NCBI GenBank assembly: GCA_024235835.1
Contig: JACKLQ010000003.1
Location: 124,001-188,000, forward strand
DNA length: 64,000 nucleotides
Source of the DNA: Thiobacillus sp.
GTDB lineage: Bacteria; Pseudomonadota; Gammaproteobacteria; Burkholderiales; Thiobacillaceae
Direction: 5' to 3'
Below the pieces are notes generated by a model. It was not told the DNA's origin and searched no databases. It saw only the letters and a list, made by a program, of their open reading frames with translations. This document shows, one piece after another, positions 33,175 to 41,319 of this stretch (position 1 is its first letter; each line of letters opens with the position of its first letter). The position numbers were made by a program, and so were the translations under genes.

Positions 33175-33555
33175 ATGCAACGCACCCTGCTGAAATCCAA
33201 GCTGCACCGCGTGCGCGTCACGGCCTCCGAACTGGAGTACGAAGGCTCCTGCGCCATCGACGAACTCCTGCTGGAGGCGGCGGACATCCGCGAGTACGAG
33301 CAGATCGACATCTACAACGTCAACAACGGCGAGCGTTTCACCACCTACGCCATCTGCGGCCAGCGGGGCTCGGGCATGATTTCGGTGAACGGCGCCGCCG
33401 CGCGCAAGGCAGCCGTGGGCGACGTGCTCATCATCGCCAGCTTCGCCGTCTACTCGGAGATGGAAGCGGCCCAGTTCGAGCCCAAGCTCATCTACGTGGA
33501 CGAGAAGAACCGCATCAAGCGCGTCGGCGCCACCATTCCCGCCCAGGCGGCCTGA
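33175..33555 (+). CDS. panD: Aspartate 1-decarboxylase proenzyme
   Basis: Makes beta-alanine for pantothenate from aspartate. The 126-residue proenzyme cleaves itself at Gly-Ser in EYEGSCAIDE (residues 24-25) to form the pyruvoyl cofactor. The motif VNGAAARKAAVGD and YVDEKNRIKRVG are as expected. The ATG at 33175 has no strong ribosome site. It closes the pan gene set in the same direction as panBC. Confidence 0.96.
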   Translation: MQRTLLKSKLHRVRVTASELEYEGSCAIDELLLEAADIREYEQIDIYNVNNGERFTTYAICGQRGSGMISVNGAAARKAAVGDVLIIASFAVYSEMEAAQFEPKLIYVDEKNRIKRVGATIPAQAA

Positions 33556-33582
33556 GTTGCCTTAGGGTGGCTTGAGGTTGGC

Positions 33583-34128
33583 CTAAACCCGCTTCACCCT
33601 GGCCCAGTCGAAGCAGGGCCCCGGGTCAGTTTTGCGACCCGGCGCGATGTCCGAGTGACCCGCCACCCCCTGGATGGGATAGACCGCCTGCAATAGCCGC
33701 AGCAACTCGTTGAGTACCTGATACTGGATTTCGGTGAAGGGCTGTTCATCCGTACCCTCCAGTTCGATGCCGATGGAATAGTCGTTGCATCGCTCCCGCC
33801 CCCGCCATGATGAAGTGCCCGCATGCCAGGCCCGCGCCCCGCAGGGCACGAACTGGACCAATTCCCCGTCGCGGCGGATGAAGAAATGGGCCGAGACTCG
33901 CAGGCCATGGATGCCCGCGTAATAGGGGTGCTCGGCGGCGTCCAGCCGGTTGGTAAAAAGCTGCTCCACCCCGGGGCCGCCGAACTTTCCTGGTGGCAGG
34001 CTGATGTTGTGGACCACCACCAGACTGATGGCCTCCCCGTCCGGCCGCGGGTCCTGGTTGGGTGACGGCGAACGCCGCGCGCCCGCCAGCCAGCCCTCGT
34101 CATCCAGCCGCCACGCCTCTTGCCTCAT
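33583..34128 (-). CDS. ampD: 1,6-anhydro-N-acetylmuramyl-L-alanine amidase AmpD
   Basis: Cytoplasmic zinc amidase that recycles anhydromuropeptides of the cell wall. The 181-residue protein has the N-terminal zinc His in VVVHNISLPP near residue 40, HAGTSSWRGRERCNDYSIG with the Glu region following, and the other ligands in GHSDIAPGRKTDPGPCF near 155. No signal peptide is present, which separates AmpD from AmiD. It converges on panD with a 27-bp gap and starts 3 bp after the thioredoxin-like gene ends. Confidence 0.93.
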   Translation of the reverse strand: MRQEAWRLDDEGWLAGARRSPSPNQDPRPDGEAISLVVVHNISLPPGKFGGPGVEQLFTNRLDAAEHPYYAGIHGLRVSAHFFIRRDGELVQFVPCGARAWHAGTSSWRGRERCNDYSIGIELEGTDEQPFTEIQYQVLNELLRLLQAVYPIQGVAGHSDIAPGRKTDPGPCFDWARVKRV

Positions 34129-34131
34129 GTT

Positions 34132-34470
34132 CTAGGGCTCCTCCTGGGCCGGCGCCGCCAGGGCATCCGCCATGGCCGCCGCCAGGGCGGGTGGGCTGAC
34201 CTCGCACTCCAGGCGGGCATGGAACTCGCCGTTCCTGTAAAGCAGCAGGGTGGGCAGATGAAAGACGTCGTGGGCCCGGGCCAGGGCCGGACTGAGCTGG
34301 ACATCCACCTTGAAGAGCCGCGTCCCGGGACCCGCCGCCAGGGGCAGGCGTCCCTCCACCACCCGGCAGGTGCCGCAGGTGGTACTGCCGAACAGCACCA
34401 GGGCGATACCCCCTGCCTCGCGCAGACGGTGGTGGTAACGGAATTCGTCCAGAGGTTCCAGGGCAGCCAT
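34132..34470 (-). CDS. Thioredoxin-like protein
   Basis: A 112-residue protein of the thioredoxin fold with an active-site-like CGTC in LFGSTTCGTCRVVEG near residue 32, where thioredoxin has CGPC. The cis-Pro loop is HLPTLLLYRNGEF. It lacks a signal peptide, so it works in the cytoplasm. It lies upstream of ampD (3 bp). The partner protein is unknown; a thiol-disulfide role is inferred from the motif. Two earlier ATG codons extend the frame but have no support. Confidence 0.82.
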   Translation of the reverse strand: MAALEPLDEFRYHHRLREAGGIALVLFGSTTCGTCRVVEGRLPLAAGPGTRLFKVDVQLSPALARAHDVFHLPTLLLYRNGEFHARLECEVSPPALAAAMADALAAPAQEEP

Positions 34471-34556
34471 GGCGGGATGTTAGCGCAGCCACGGCCGCCC
34501 ATCCTTTTCATGCCCCGGCCACATTACAATCCCGCGTCCTTTAAGCGGAGCTATTC

Positions 34557-35558
34557 ATGCTTGCCCTTGAGTTGTTTTTCTTCCTCATCCTCATCCTCAT
34601 CGCCGCCGAGGTGTTCGTAAACGCCCTGGAGCACCTGGGGGAAAGGCTGGGCATCTCGGAGGGAGTCACGGGTTCCATCTTTGCCGCCGTGGGCACGGCC
34701 CTGCCGGAAACCATCGTGCCCCTGCTGGCCATCTTCGCCGGCACCCAGAACCAGCAACTGAACGAGGAGATCGGTGTGGGCGCCATCCTGGGCGCCCCCC
34801 TCATGCTCTCTACCCTGTCCCTGTTCCTCATGGCCCTGGCCGTTTGGAAACACCGGGGGGCGCAAGGCCACCTGACCCCTGAACGGACCGGCCTGACCCG
34901 GGATCTGGATTTTTTCCTCGCGGCCTTCACCCTGGCGGCCGTGGCCCTGTTCGTGCCCCATGACAACCCGGCCATCCGCGCCATCCTGGGTGTGGTGATG
35001 GTGCTGATCTACTTCTTCTACGTCATGCTCACCATCAAGGCCTCCGCCGCCCTGGTGAAGGATGGCCATGCCACCGAGGCGGAAGACCCCATGTTCCTGG
35101 CCAGGTTGGGCCTGCCTACCAACTGGGCCACCATCCTCATCCAACTGGCGGCCGGCCTGGCCCTGCTGGTGACGGGGGCCAAGGGTTTCATCCATGGCAT
35201 CGAGGCGGCCGCGCCCATGCTGGGCATCTCCGCCCTGATGCTGTCCCTGATGATCGTGCCCATCGCCACGGAACTTCCAGAGAAGGTGAATTCCATCCTC
35301 TGGATCCGCAAGCACAAGGACACCCTGGCCTTTGGCAACATCACCGGCGCCATGGTGTTCCAGGGCACGCTCCTGCCCGCCATCGGCATCCTGCTCACCC
35401 CCTGGGCACCCCAGAAGGAAGTGCTGGCCGGCGTGGTGGTCACCCTGGTGGCCGCCGGCTGGCTGCGCTTCATGCTGCGGCGGGGCCAGTTGCGGGTTTG
35501 GATGCTGGGGGTGAACGGCGCCCTCTATGCCACTTACCTGACCATTGCACTTACCTGA
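34557..35558 (+). CDS. Sodium/calcium exchanger family (CaCA) membrane protein
   Basis: A 333-residue cation antiporter with about ten hydrophobic helices in two halves. The alpha-1 motif reads GTALPETIVPLLAIFAGTQ near residue 45 and the alpha-2 motif PIATELPEKVNSILW near 240, both with the conserved Glu that binds the cation. The family exchanges Na+ or H+ for Ca2+; the specific ion here is not known. It starts 87 bp after the divergent thioredoxin gene. Tail is Arg-rich and then hydrophobic. Confidence 0.85.
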   Translation: MLALELFFFLILILIAAEVFVNALEHLGERLGISEGVTGSIFAAVGTALPETIVPLLAIFAGTQNQQLNEEIGVGAILGAPLMLSTLSLFLMALAVWKHRGAQGHLTPERTGLTRDLDFFLAAFTLAAVALFVPHDNPAIRAILGVVMVLIYFFYVMLTIKASAALVKDGHATEAEDPMFLARLGLPTNWATILIQLAAGLALLVTGAKGFIHGIEAAAPMLGISALMLSLMIVPIATELPEKVNSILWIRKHKDTLAFGNITGAMVFQGTLLPAIGILLTPWAPQKEVLAGVVVTLVAAGWLRFMLRRGQLRVWMLGVNGALYATYLTIALT

Positions 35559-35579
35559 GCCGGGCCGCCGCGATATCCC

Positions 35580-35606
35580 TAAATATTTGTCGGGCATGGC
35601 CGATAT
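35580..35606 (+). promoter_or_regulatory. Sigma-28 (FliA) type promoter for the PAS-MCP pair
   Basis: TAAATATT (35580-35587), an 11-bp spacer and GCCGATAT (35599-35606) match the sigma-28 consensus TAAAGTTT-N11-GCCGATAA, with TAAA perfect and 7 of 8 in the -10 element. It lies 53 bp above the PAS gene. It places this pair in the late flagellar/chemotaxis regulon. Confidence 0.75.
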
Positions 35607-35628
35607 CTATATCGTTCGGCATAAAGAA

Positions 35629-35642
35629 CAGACAATTGTCTG
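35629..35642. promoter_or_regulatory. 14-bp perfect palindrome CAGACAATTGTCTG before the PAS gene
   Basis: Perfect palindrome between the sigma-28-type promoter and the ATG at 35659, about 15-30 bp after the expected transcription start. It could be an operator or a small RNA hairpin near the ribosome site. Regulator unknown. Confidence 0.45.
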
Positions 35643-35658
35643 AACGTATGGAGCGCCC

Positions 35659-36180
35659 ATGAAGAACCCAAACATCACCCCCACCTCGGTGGAAAAAGTG
35701 ATGCGGGAAGACGATTTCATCGTCTCCAAGACCGACCTGACGGGTCGCATTACCTACGGCAATCGCATCTTCGTGGAGTTTTCCGGTTACTCCGAAGAGG
35801 AACTCCTGGGCAGCCAGCACAACATCATCCGCCACCCGGACATGCCCCGGGGGGTGTTCAAGTTCCTATGGGACACCATTCAGGACAAGAACGAGTGCAA
35901 TGCCTACGTAAAGAACATGGCCAAGGACGGCAGCTTCTACTGGGTGTTCGCCAACGTCGTCCCGGATTTCAGTTCCAATGGCGAAATCACCGGTTTCACC
36001 TCGGTACGCCGCAAGCCTCGCACGGAGGTCGTGAAGCTCATGAGTGGCGTCTACCAAACCATGCTCGAAATAGAACAGAAGGCGGGCCCCAAGGATGCCT
36101 GCGCCGCCTCCTTGAGATTCCTGACCGGCCTGCTGGCCGAGAAGCAGTTGAGCTACGGCGAGTTCATCCTCTCCCTCTAA
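35659..36180 (+). CDS. Aer-like PAS domain protein
   Basis: A 173-residue soluble protein. Residues about 15-120 form a PAS domain close to that of the aerotaxis receptor Aer (IVSKTDLTGRITYGNR, HNIIRHPDMPRGVFKFLW, AKDGSFYWVFANVVP). The FAD-binding Trp of Aer (in PWSGIVKN) is not present; the matching stretch is ECNAYVKN. The C-terminal 50 residues are helical. It has no membrane or signalling domain of its own, but the next gene, 9 bp on, is an MCP without a periplasmic domain, so the pair probably forms a split energy/redox taxis receptor (inference). Confidence 0.85.
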   Translation: MKNPNITPTSVEKVMREDDFIVSKTDLTGRITYGNRIFVEFSGYSEEELLGSQHNIIRHPDMPRGVFKFLWDTIQDKNECNAYVKNMAKDGSFYWVFANVVPDFSSNGEITGFTSVRRKPRTEVVKLMSGVYQTMLEIEQKAGPKDACAASLRFLTGLLAEKQLSYGEFILSL

Positions 36181-36189
36181 GGTACTGCC

Positions 36190-37776
36190 ATGACCGATCT
36201 ATCGTTGCGTACCCGATGCATCCTGTTCGCCACGGCCTTCAGCGTGCTGCTGGCAGTCAACATCGTCGTGCACATCGTGATGCATGGTTTCGAATGGCTG
36301 CCCATCGGCCTCCTGGCCATCGGTTTCTTCATCGCGGGGCTCCTGCAGCACAAGTCGCGCAAGTGGCTCTCGCCCCTGGCCGACCTCAGCGAGGTACTGC
36401 AGGAAGTAAGCGCCGGCCGATTCAGGCGCCGCATCACCCACATCGACGGCAGCACGGAAATCGGTCGCCTGTGCTGGCACATGAACGACATGCTGGATCA
36501 ACTGGAAACCTTCAACCGGGAACAGGCCACCACCTTCCGCCACCACGTGGACGGCAAGTTCTACCGCAAGGCCATGCCCGCCGGCCTGCACGGCGGCTTC
36601 GCCAAGGGTCTCGAAAACCAGAACACGCTGCTGGAAGGCATGGCCACGCACACCCTGGGCCAGATGAAGAACCTGCTGCTGTCCATGGTGCAAAGCCTGA
36701 ACAGCGGCAACCTCTTGAAAAACCTGGCTTCCACCCAGCAGGACCTGACCCGCATCACCGAGCACATGAAGATCGTCGCCAGCGAGGCCACCCGCACCAA
36801 CAGTGATGCCGAGGCCAGCCATGCCGTGGTCTCCTCCGTGGTGCAAAGTCTTTCGGAGATTTCCACCCTCATCGACCACGCCAGCGTAGCCATCACCCAA
36901 CTCAACGCGCGGGGTGCGGAAATCCAGCAGGCGGTGAGCCTGATCAACGGTATCGCCGACCAGACCAACCTGCTGGCCCTGAACGCCGCCATCGAAGCTG
37001 CCCGGGCCGGAGAGGCGGGGCGCGGATTCGCTGTGGTGGCAGACGAGGTGCGCAAGCTGGCGGAAAACACCAAGAACGCCTCCATCTCCATCGGTCGGGT
37101 CATGGAAGACCTCATGCGGGAGGCGGAATCCATGCTCAAGGATTCCGTCACCATGCGCGAGATGGCCAACAGTTCCCGGGGCGTCGTCGGCGACGTGTCC
37201 GCCCGTTTCAACCAGTTCGCGACCTCCGCCAAGACCACCCTGGAAAAGACCTATCACGCGCTGGACATGAGCTTTGCATCCCTCATCAAGGTGGACCACA
37301 TCATCTACAAGCAACGGGCCTACATGGCCCTGGGCACCGGCGGAGAGGAGCAATACGTCAGCGCGGTGAGCGTGGACTGCCATGGTTGCCGCCTGGGCAA
37401 GTGGTATTACGAGGGCGACGGCAAGGAGCGGTTCATCGATACACGCGCCTACAAGACCATGGAATCCCCCCATCACCAGGTGCACCACAGCGCCCATGAA
37501 ATGATGTCCTACATCGACAAGGGCTGGGAACATGACGTGGAGATGCAAAACACCATCTACGGCCAGTTGGAGAAGATGGAGAGCGCGAGCCAGGCAGTCA
37601 TGGAGACCATCGGCCACATGGTGGCGGAAAAACACAATGACACCTTCGCCGCACCCGCTGCGGGCAGCCCCTCCACCCCTACTCAGCCATCCCCCTCTGC
37701 TCCCATTCCGGTGGCCCGGAAAGCGGTCAAGGCCAGCCCCAAGAAGGAAGGATCCGGATCCATCGAGCTGTTTTGA
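36190..37776 (+). CDS. Methyl-accepting chemotaxis protein with CZB domain
   Basis: A 528-residue chemoreceptor. Two TM helices (LFATAFSVLLAVNIVVHIVM and WLPIGLLAIGFFIAGLL) are joined by a very short loop, so there is no periplasmic sensor. A HAMP-like region and the MCP signalling hairpin (INGIADQTNLLALNAAIEAA, ARAGEAGRGFAVVADEVRKL) follow. The C-terminal part is a zinc-binding CZB domain: His in VDHIIYKQR, Cys in CRLGKWYYEG and His in SPHHQVHH. The tail ends in SIELF. Input is probably from the PAS protein encoded just upstream and from zinc or hypochlorous acid, as for other CZB receptors (family knowledge). Confidence 0.9.
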   Translation: MTDLSLRTRCILFATAFSVLLAVNIVVHIVMHGFEWLPIGLLAIGFFIAGLLQHKSRKWLSPLADLSEVLQEVSAGRFRRRITHIDGSTEIGRLCWHMNDMLDQLETFNREQATTFRHHVDGKFYRKAMPAGLHGGFAKGLENQNTLLEGMATHTLGQMKNLLLSMVQSLNSGNLLKNLASTQQDLTRITEHMKIVASEATRTNSDAEASHAVVSSVVQSLSEISTLIDHASVAITQLNARGAEIQQAVSLINGIADQTNLLALNAAIEAARAGEAGRGFAVVADEVRKLAENTKNASISIGRVMEDLMREAESMLKDSVTMREMANSSRGVVGDVSARFNQFATSAKTTLEKTYHALDMSFASLIKVDHIIYKQRAYMALGTGGEEQYVSAVSVDCHGCRLGKWYYEGDGKERFIDTRAYKTMESPHHQVHHSAHEMMSYIDKGWEHDVEMQNTIYGQLEKMESASQAVMETIGHMVAEKHNDTFAAPAAGSPSTPTQPSPSAPIPVARKAVKASPKKEGSGSIELF

Positions 37777-37794
37777 TCGGCCACCTGGCGCGTC

Positions 37795-39123
37795 CTAGTC
37801 GATGCCCAGCCGCTCCAGGCGATAACGCAGGCTGCGGAAGGTTACGCCCAGCAGCCGGGCCGCGGCGGTCTTGTTGTTTCCCGTCTTGAGCAGGGCGGCC
37901 TGGATGGCCTTCTTCTCCACGGCATCCAGATAGTCCTGCAGGCCCGTACCCACGCCCTCAGCCCCGGGGACATCCGCCCCCGCGTCCTCCCCATTCGGGG
38001 TGATATGCAGGTCGTCCGGTGTGATTTCCTCTCCCTCGGACAGGGCCAGGGCCCGCTCCAGCATATTTTCCAGTTCCCGCACATTGCCCGGAAAGTCATA
38101 ACGCTGCAGCGCCTCCAGGGCTGCAGTGCTGAGCCGGGCACCGCGATGCCCCGTCAGGCGCTCCAGGATGAACCTGGCCAGGTCGGCCACGTCCTCCCGG
38201 CGCTCCCGCAGGGCAGGCATGTGGATGCCGATCACGTTGAGGCGATAGAACAGGTCATGGCGGAACCGTCCGGCGGAGACTGCCGCCTGCAGGTCCTGGT
38301 GGGAGGCGCTGATGAGGCGCACGTCCACGGGTTCCTCCGTCACCCCCCCCACCCGGCGCACCCGCTTCTCCTGGATGGCACGCAACAACTTAACCTGCAT
38401 GTTGAGGGGCAGGTCCACCACCTCGTCCAGGAACAGGGTGCCGCCGTGGGCAGCCTGGAAAAACCCGTCCCGGTCCGCATCCGCCCCGGTGAAGGCCCCC
38501 TTGCGGTAGCCGAAGAACTCGCTCTCCATGAGATTTTCCGGGATGGCGCCGCAGTTCACTGCCACGAAGGGGGCTTCCGCCCGGGCGCCCTCGGCATGGA
38601 TCAAACGAGCCGCCACTTCCTTGCCCGTGCCCGTGGCCCCGGAAATGAACACCGGCGCCTGGCTGCGGGCCACCTTATCGATGAGGGCACACACCTGGCG
38701 CATGGGGCCCGAGTCACCCACCAGGCGGTAGGTTCCGGGCGCCTTGGCAGGCATTTCCGGCAGTTTGAGTGCCGAGCGCACCAGGGCACGGATGTTCTCC
38801 GGGCTCACCGGCTTTTCCACGTAGTCGAAGGCCCCGGCCTTGAGGGCCACCACGGCATTTTCCGCTGAACCAAAGGCCGTTATGACCGCCACGGGCGTGC
38901 GGGGAGCATGTTCGGCGATGTGGCGCACCACCTCCAGCCCGTCCCCGTCGGGCAGGCGCATGTCGGTCAGGCAGAGATCAAACCCCTGCCTGTCCAGCAG
39001 GCTCCGGGCCTGGGCCACGCTGCCCGCCCGCTCGCTGTCCAGGCCCATGCGCACCATGTCCAGTTCCAGCAGGTCCAGGAGATCTGGTTCGTCATCCACC
39101 AACAGGACACGGGGTCGTTTCAC
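37795..39123 (-). CDS. pilR: Sigma-54-dependent response regulator, PilR-like
   Basis: NtrC-family regulator of 442 residues. Receiver domain: LLVDDEPDLL and phospho-acceptor in CLTDMRLPDGDG near residue 52. AAA+ domain: Walker A GATGTGKEV, the sigma-54 contact KGAFTGADADRDG and Walker B TLFLDEVVDL. The C-terminal Fis-type helix-turn-helix is NNKTAAARLLGVTFRSLRYR. Start is GTG at 39123: it overlaps the kinase stop (GTGA) and has GGAGAG upstream; the frame is open much further, but over the kinase. In relatives PilR controls type IV pilus genes. Confidence 0.88.
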   Translation of the reverse strand: MKRPRVLLVDDEPDLLDLLELDMVRMGLDSERAGSVAQARSLLDRQGFDLCLTDMRLPDGDGLEVVRHIAEHAPRTPVAVITAFGSAENAVVALKAGAFDYVEKPVSPENIRALVRSALKLPEMPAKAPGTYRLVGDSGPMRQVCALIDKVARSQAPVFISGATGTGKEVAARLIHAEGARAEAPFVAVNCGAIPENLMESEFFGYRKGAFTGADADRDGFFQAAHGGTLFLDEVVDLPLNMQVKLLRAIQEKRVRRVGGVTEEPVDVRLISASHQDLQAAVSAGRFRHDLFYRLNVIGIHMPALRERREDVADLARFILERLTGHRGARLSTAALEALQRYDFPGNVRELENMLERALALSEGEEITPDDLHITPNGEDAGADVPGAEGVGTGLQDYLDAVEKKAIQAALLKTGNNKTAAARLLGVTFRSLRYRLERLGID

Positions 39124-40736
39124 TTTCCGCTCTCCTTGCATGGCGCCCATTGTCCGCTCAGCCGGAACAGGGTGCCATCGGCAATCTCCATATAACTCAG
39201 GCTGCCGCCGTTGGCCTCTGCCAGGTCCCGGGCAATGTACAAGCCCAGTCCGGTGCCTTGCTTCGACGTGGTGTAGAAGGGCTCGAAGAGGCGGGTCTTG
39301 GTCTCGGCGGGGATGGCCGGGCCATCGTTGATGATGTCGATGTCCACCCGGTCCGCCAGGCCGGACATGCGGATGCGGATGCTTCCGGGCTGCCGGGTGC
39401 AGTAGCGCCAGGCATTGCGCAGCAGGTTCCACAGGATCTGTTCCAGATGGTTGCCGTCCATGCACAGGCGCAGGTCGCCGCTCTGATGGATCTGGATCAC
39501 GTTCTCTGGCACCTGTTCCCGCTGGGCGAAATTCGTGACGAAGCTGGGCACCACCTCGGAAAGCACCTGATCCTGCTTCTGCATCCGGTCCCGGCGGTTC
39601 AGGGCCAGGACATCCTCCACCAGCCCGTTCAGTCGTTCGGCATTGTCGCCGATGATGCGGGTCAGGCGGCCGGTGACCTCGGCGGTATTTTCTTCCCGCA
39701 GCAACCCGGCGGCATGGCGTATGGCCGAGAGCGGGTTCCTGATCTCGTGGGCGAGGTTGGCGGTGAGCATGCCCAGGGATGCCAGTTTCATGCGCTGGGC
39801 CTGGGCTTCCAGGTCCGTCATGTCCTCCAGCACCACCACGGCGCCCTGGCGCCGCGTGGGCTCCAGCTCGATGAACCGAGGAATCAGGCGGCGGCCATCC
39901 CGGCCCGCCTGGAAGGGATGGGGCGGGATGGCCTGGTTGTTGCGCCAGCGGGACCAGAGTTCCGCCAGCGGGGGGGAACACTGGCGCAGGTTGCAACGGG
40001 AGAAGAAGCGGGTGCCCAGCAAGTCCTCCACCCGGGCATTGAACTGCACCACGTCCCCCTCCCCGTCCACGGCCATGACCGCATAGGGCAGTTCCCGGAT
40101 CATGCGCGCGTTGATGCGCGCCATATTTTCCGCCTGCTGCCCCTTCTCCCTGGCCATCTGGGATGCCATCAGCACACCCGTGGTCTGCACGTGGGCCAGC
40201 AAGGCCACGCCGAAGAAACTGGCGGCCAGGACCCCGCCCCGGGCCAGGGTATCCAGGCCCGATCCGCCGGTCAGCACCAGCCAGAATTGCTGGGACAGCA
40301 CCACCAGGGAGGCCAGCGAGGCCCAGAAGAAGATGTTTCGCTTCTGGCGCAGCATACCCACCGCCGCCATGGACACGATGAGCAGCAGGCCGGGGCCTGC
40401 CGGCCCGCTTCCGCTCACATACAGGAGGCCGCCGATGCAGACTATGTCGACGATGACATGGCGTACCAGCTGGGTTTCAAAGGCCGGCATCCGGTGCTGC
40501 ATGGGCAGCATGAACACCCAGGCCACCAGGAAGTAGACGGCGCAGATGCCGGCGAACCATTGGGGACTGCGCAAGTCCAGGAAGCTGGCCTCCATGGCCA
40601 GACCCACCACGGCCAGGCTGAAGGCCACGAACAGACGGAAATGATTGAGTTGGGTAAGGGCGCGCCAGAAACTGTCAGGCGCCTCCTCCCCGTTGGCTGT
40701 GGCTGGGTAGCTACTGGCCGGTTCGGCGGTGTTCAT
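39120..40736 (-). CDS. pilS: PilS-like membrane sensor histidine kinase
   Basis: Sensor kinase of 538 residues, partner of the PilR-like regulator it overlaps by 4 bp. About six N-terminal membrane helices (LFVAFSLAVVGLAMEASFL, GICAVYFLVAWVFMLPM and more), a PAS domain (RELPYAVMAVDGEGDVV), the H box LAHEIRNPLSAIRHAAGLL with the phospho-His, then N, G1 and G2 boxes (QILWNLLRNAWRYC, DIINDGPAIP, GTGLGLYIA). PilS in relatives monitors pilin in the membrane. Its start overlaps the PP0621-like gene by 26 bp. Confidence 0.88.
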   Translation of the reverse strand: MNTAEPASSYPATANGEEAPDSFWRALTQLNHFRLFVAFSLAVVGLAMEASFLDLRSPQWFAGICAVYFLVAWVFMLPMQHRMPAFETQLVRHVIVDIVCIGGLLYVSGSGPAGPGLLLIVSMAAVGMLRQKRNIFFWASLASLVVLSQQFWLVLTGGSGLDTLARGGVLAASFFGVALLAHVQTTGVLMASQMAREKGQQAENMARINARMIRELPYAVMAVDGEGDVVQFNARVEDLLGTRFFSRCNLRQCSPPLAELWSRWRNNQAIPPHPFQAGRDGRRLIPRFIELEPTRRQGAVVVLEDMTDLEAQAQRMKLASLGMLTANLAHEIRNPLSAIRHAAGLLREENTAEVTGRLTRIIGDNAERLNGLVEDVLALNRRDRMQKQDQVLSEVVPSFVTNFAQREQVPENVIQIHQSGDLRLCMDGNHLEQILWNLLRNAWRYCTRQPGSIRIRMSGLADRVDIDIINDGPAIPAETKTRLFEPFYTTSKQGTGLGLYIARDLAEANGGSLSYMEIADGTLFRLSGQWAPCKESGK

Positions 40737-40935
40737 CGCAACAATAGAACTGGCCCTTACTCATGAGGGCCTCGGAGCGGGGCATGTTCACCCCGCACAC
40801 CTTGCAGCGCACCATGTCCTCGGCCTGCTTCGGCGCCGGGGGCTTCCCTGCCCTGCCTCCCCGCTGTTTGCCCATGTGCTTGAACCAGAGCACCAGCAGC
40901 AGCGTGACCAGGATGATGAACAGGATCTTACCCAC
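40711..40935 (-). CDS. PP0621 family small membrane protein
   Basis: A 74-residue protein with one N-terminal TM (ILFIILVTLLLVLWF) and a zinc-ribbon-like tail: VRCKVCGVNMPRSEAL near residue 43 and QFYCCDEHRR at the end. This combination is the PP0621 family, commonly found before pilS in Beta- and Gammaproteobacteria, function unknown. It overlaps the neighbours on both sides (26 bp with pilS, 8 bp with the preceding gene), so the four genes are one unit. Confidence 0.85.
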   Translation of the reverse strand: MGKILFIILVTLLLVLWFKHMGKQRGGRAGKPPAPKQAEDMVRCKVCGVNMPRSEALMSKGQFYCCDEHRRTGQ

Positions 40936-41236
40936 GGGACAGGCCGTTCTTGTGGGTTTCGTTTATCACGGCCAGCAGTTGCTTGAAGGGGATCTCCCGA
41001 CCCCACCGGTTCACGAACTGCATGTAGGGCAGATCCCGTCCGGTTGGAAACTGGTAGGTATCCGCCACCATCTCGTCGTACATCTTGCGCAGCACACCGT
41101 CCAGGTGGTCCAGCATGGTGGACCACCGCTCGGCATTCTCCGGGTCATACTCGATGCCGGCGCGCATCTCGTCGATCTCGTACACCGCGTTGTGCACCAG
41201 GTCCACGTATTCGTCGTAGGTCTTTGGGCCTTTCAT
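40928..41236 (-). CDS. Small acidic protein of unknown function
   Basis: A 102-residue soluble protein that begins MKGPKTYDEYVDLVHNAVYE, is rich in Asp/Glu and aromatic residues, and ends ETHKNGLSRG. I do not recognise a named family. The ATG at 41236 is chosen because the conserved-looking sequence starts there; the frame is open to 41302 but that part overlaps the terminator hairpin of the qmo operon. It overlaps the PP0621 gene by 8 bp and probably starts the unit leading to pilSR. Confidence 0.6.
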   Translation of the reverse strand: MKGPKTYDEYVDLVHNAVYEIDEMRAGIEYDPENAERWSTMLDHLDGVLRKMYDEMVADTYQFPTGRDLPYMQFVNRWGREIPFKQLLAVINETHKNGLSRG

Positions 41237-41261
41237 TTTTCCTCGCTCACTCCAAACAGAA

Positions 41262-41281
41262 ACAGGGGCCGAAGCCCCTGT
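41262..41281 (-). terminator. Intrinsic terminator after hdrB (UUCG tetraloop)
   Basis: Minus strand reads ACAGGGGC-TTCG-GCCCCTGT followed by TTCTGTTT. A perfect 8-bp stem with the extra-stable UUCG loop and a T-rich tail, 38 bp after the hdrB stop. It should end the qmo-hdr transcript and separates it from the small acidic-protein gene. Confidence 0.8.
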
Positions 41282-41319
41282 CATTGTGCCACTTAGACGC
41301 ACCGATTACTTGCCGGCGC

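Noticed and set aside
39124..39996. Upstream extension of the PilR frame to 733 codons
   Set aside because: The extra residues lie over the pilS coding region in another frame and are proline/arginine-rich nonsense; the GTG at 39123 has a ribosome site and a 4-bp overlap.
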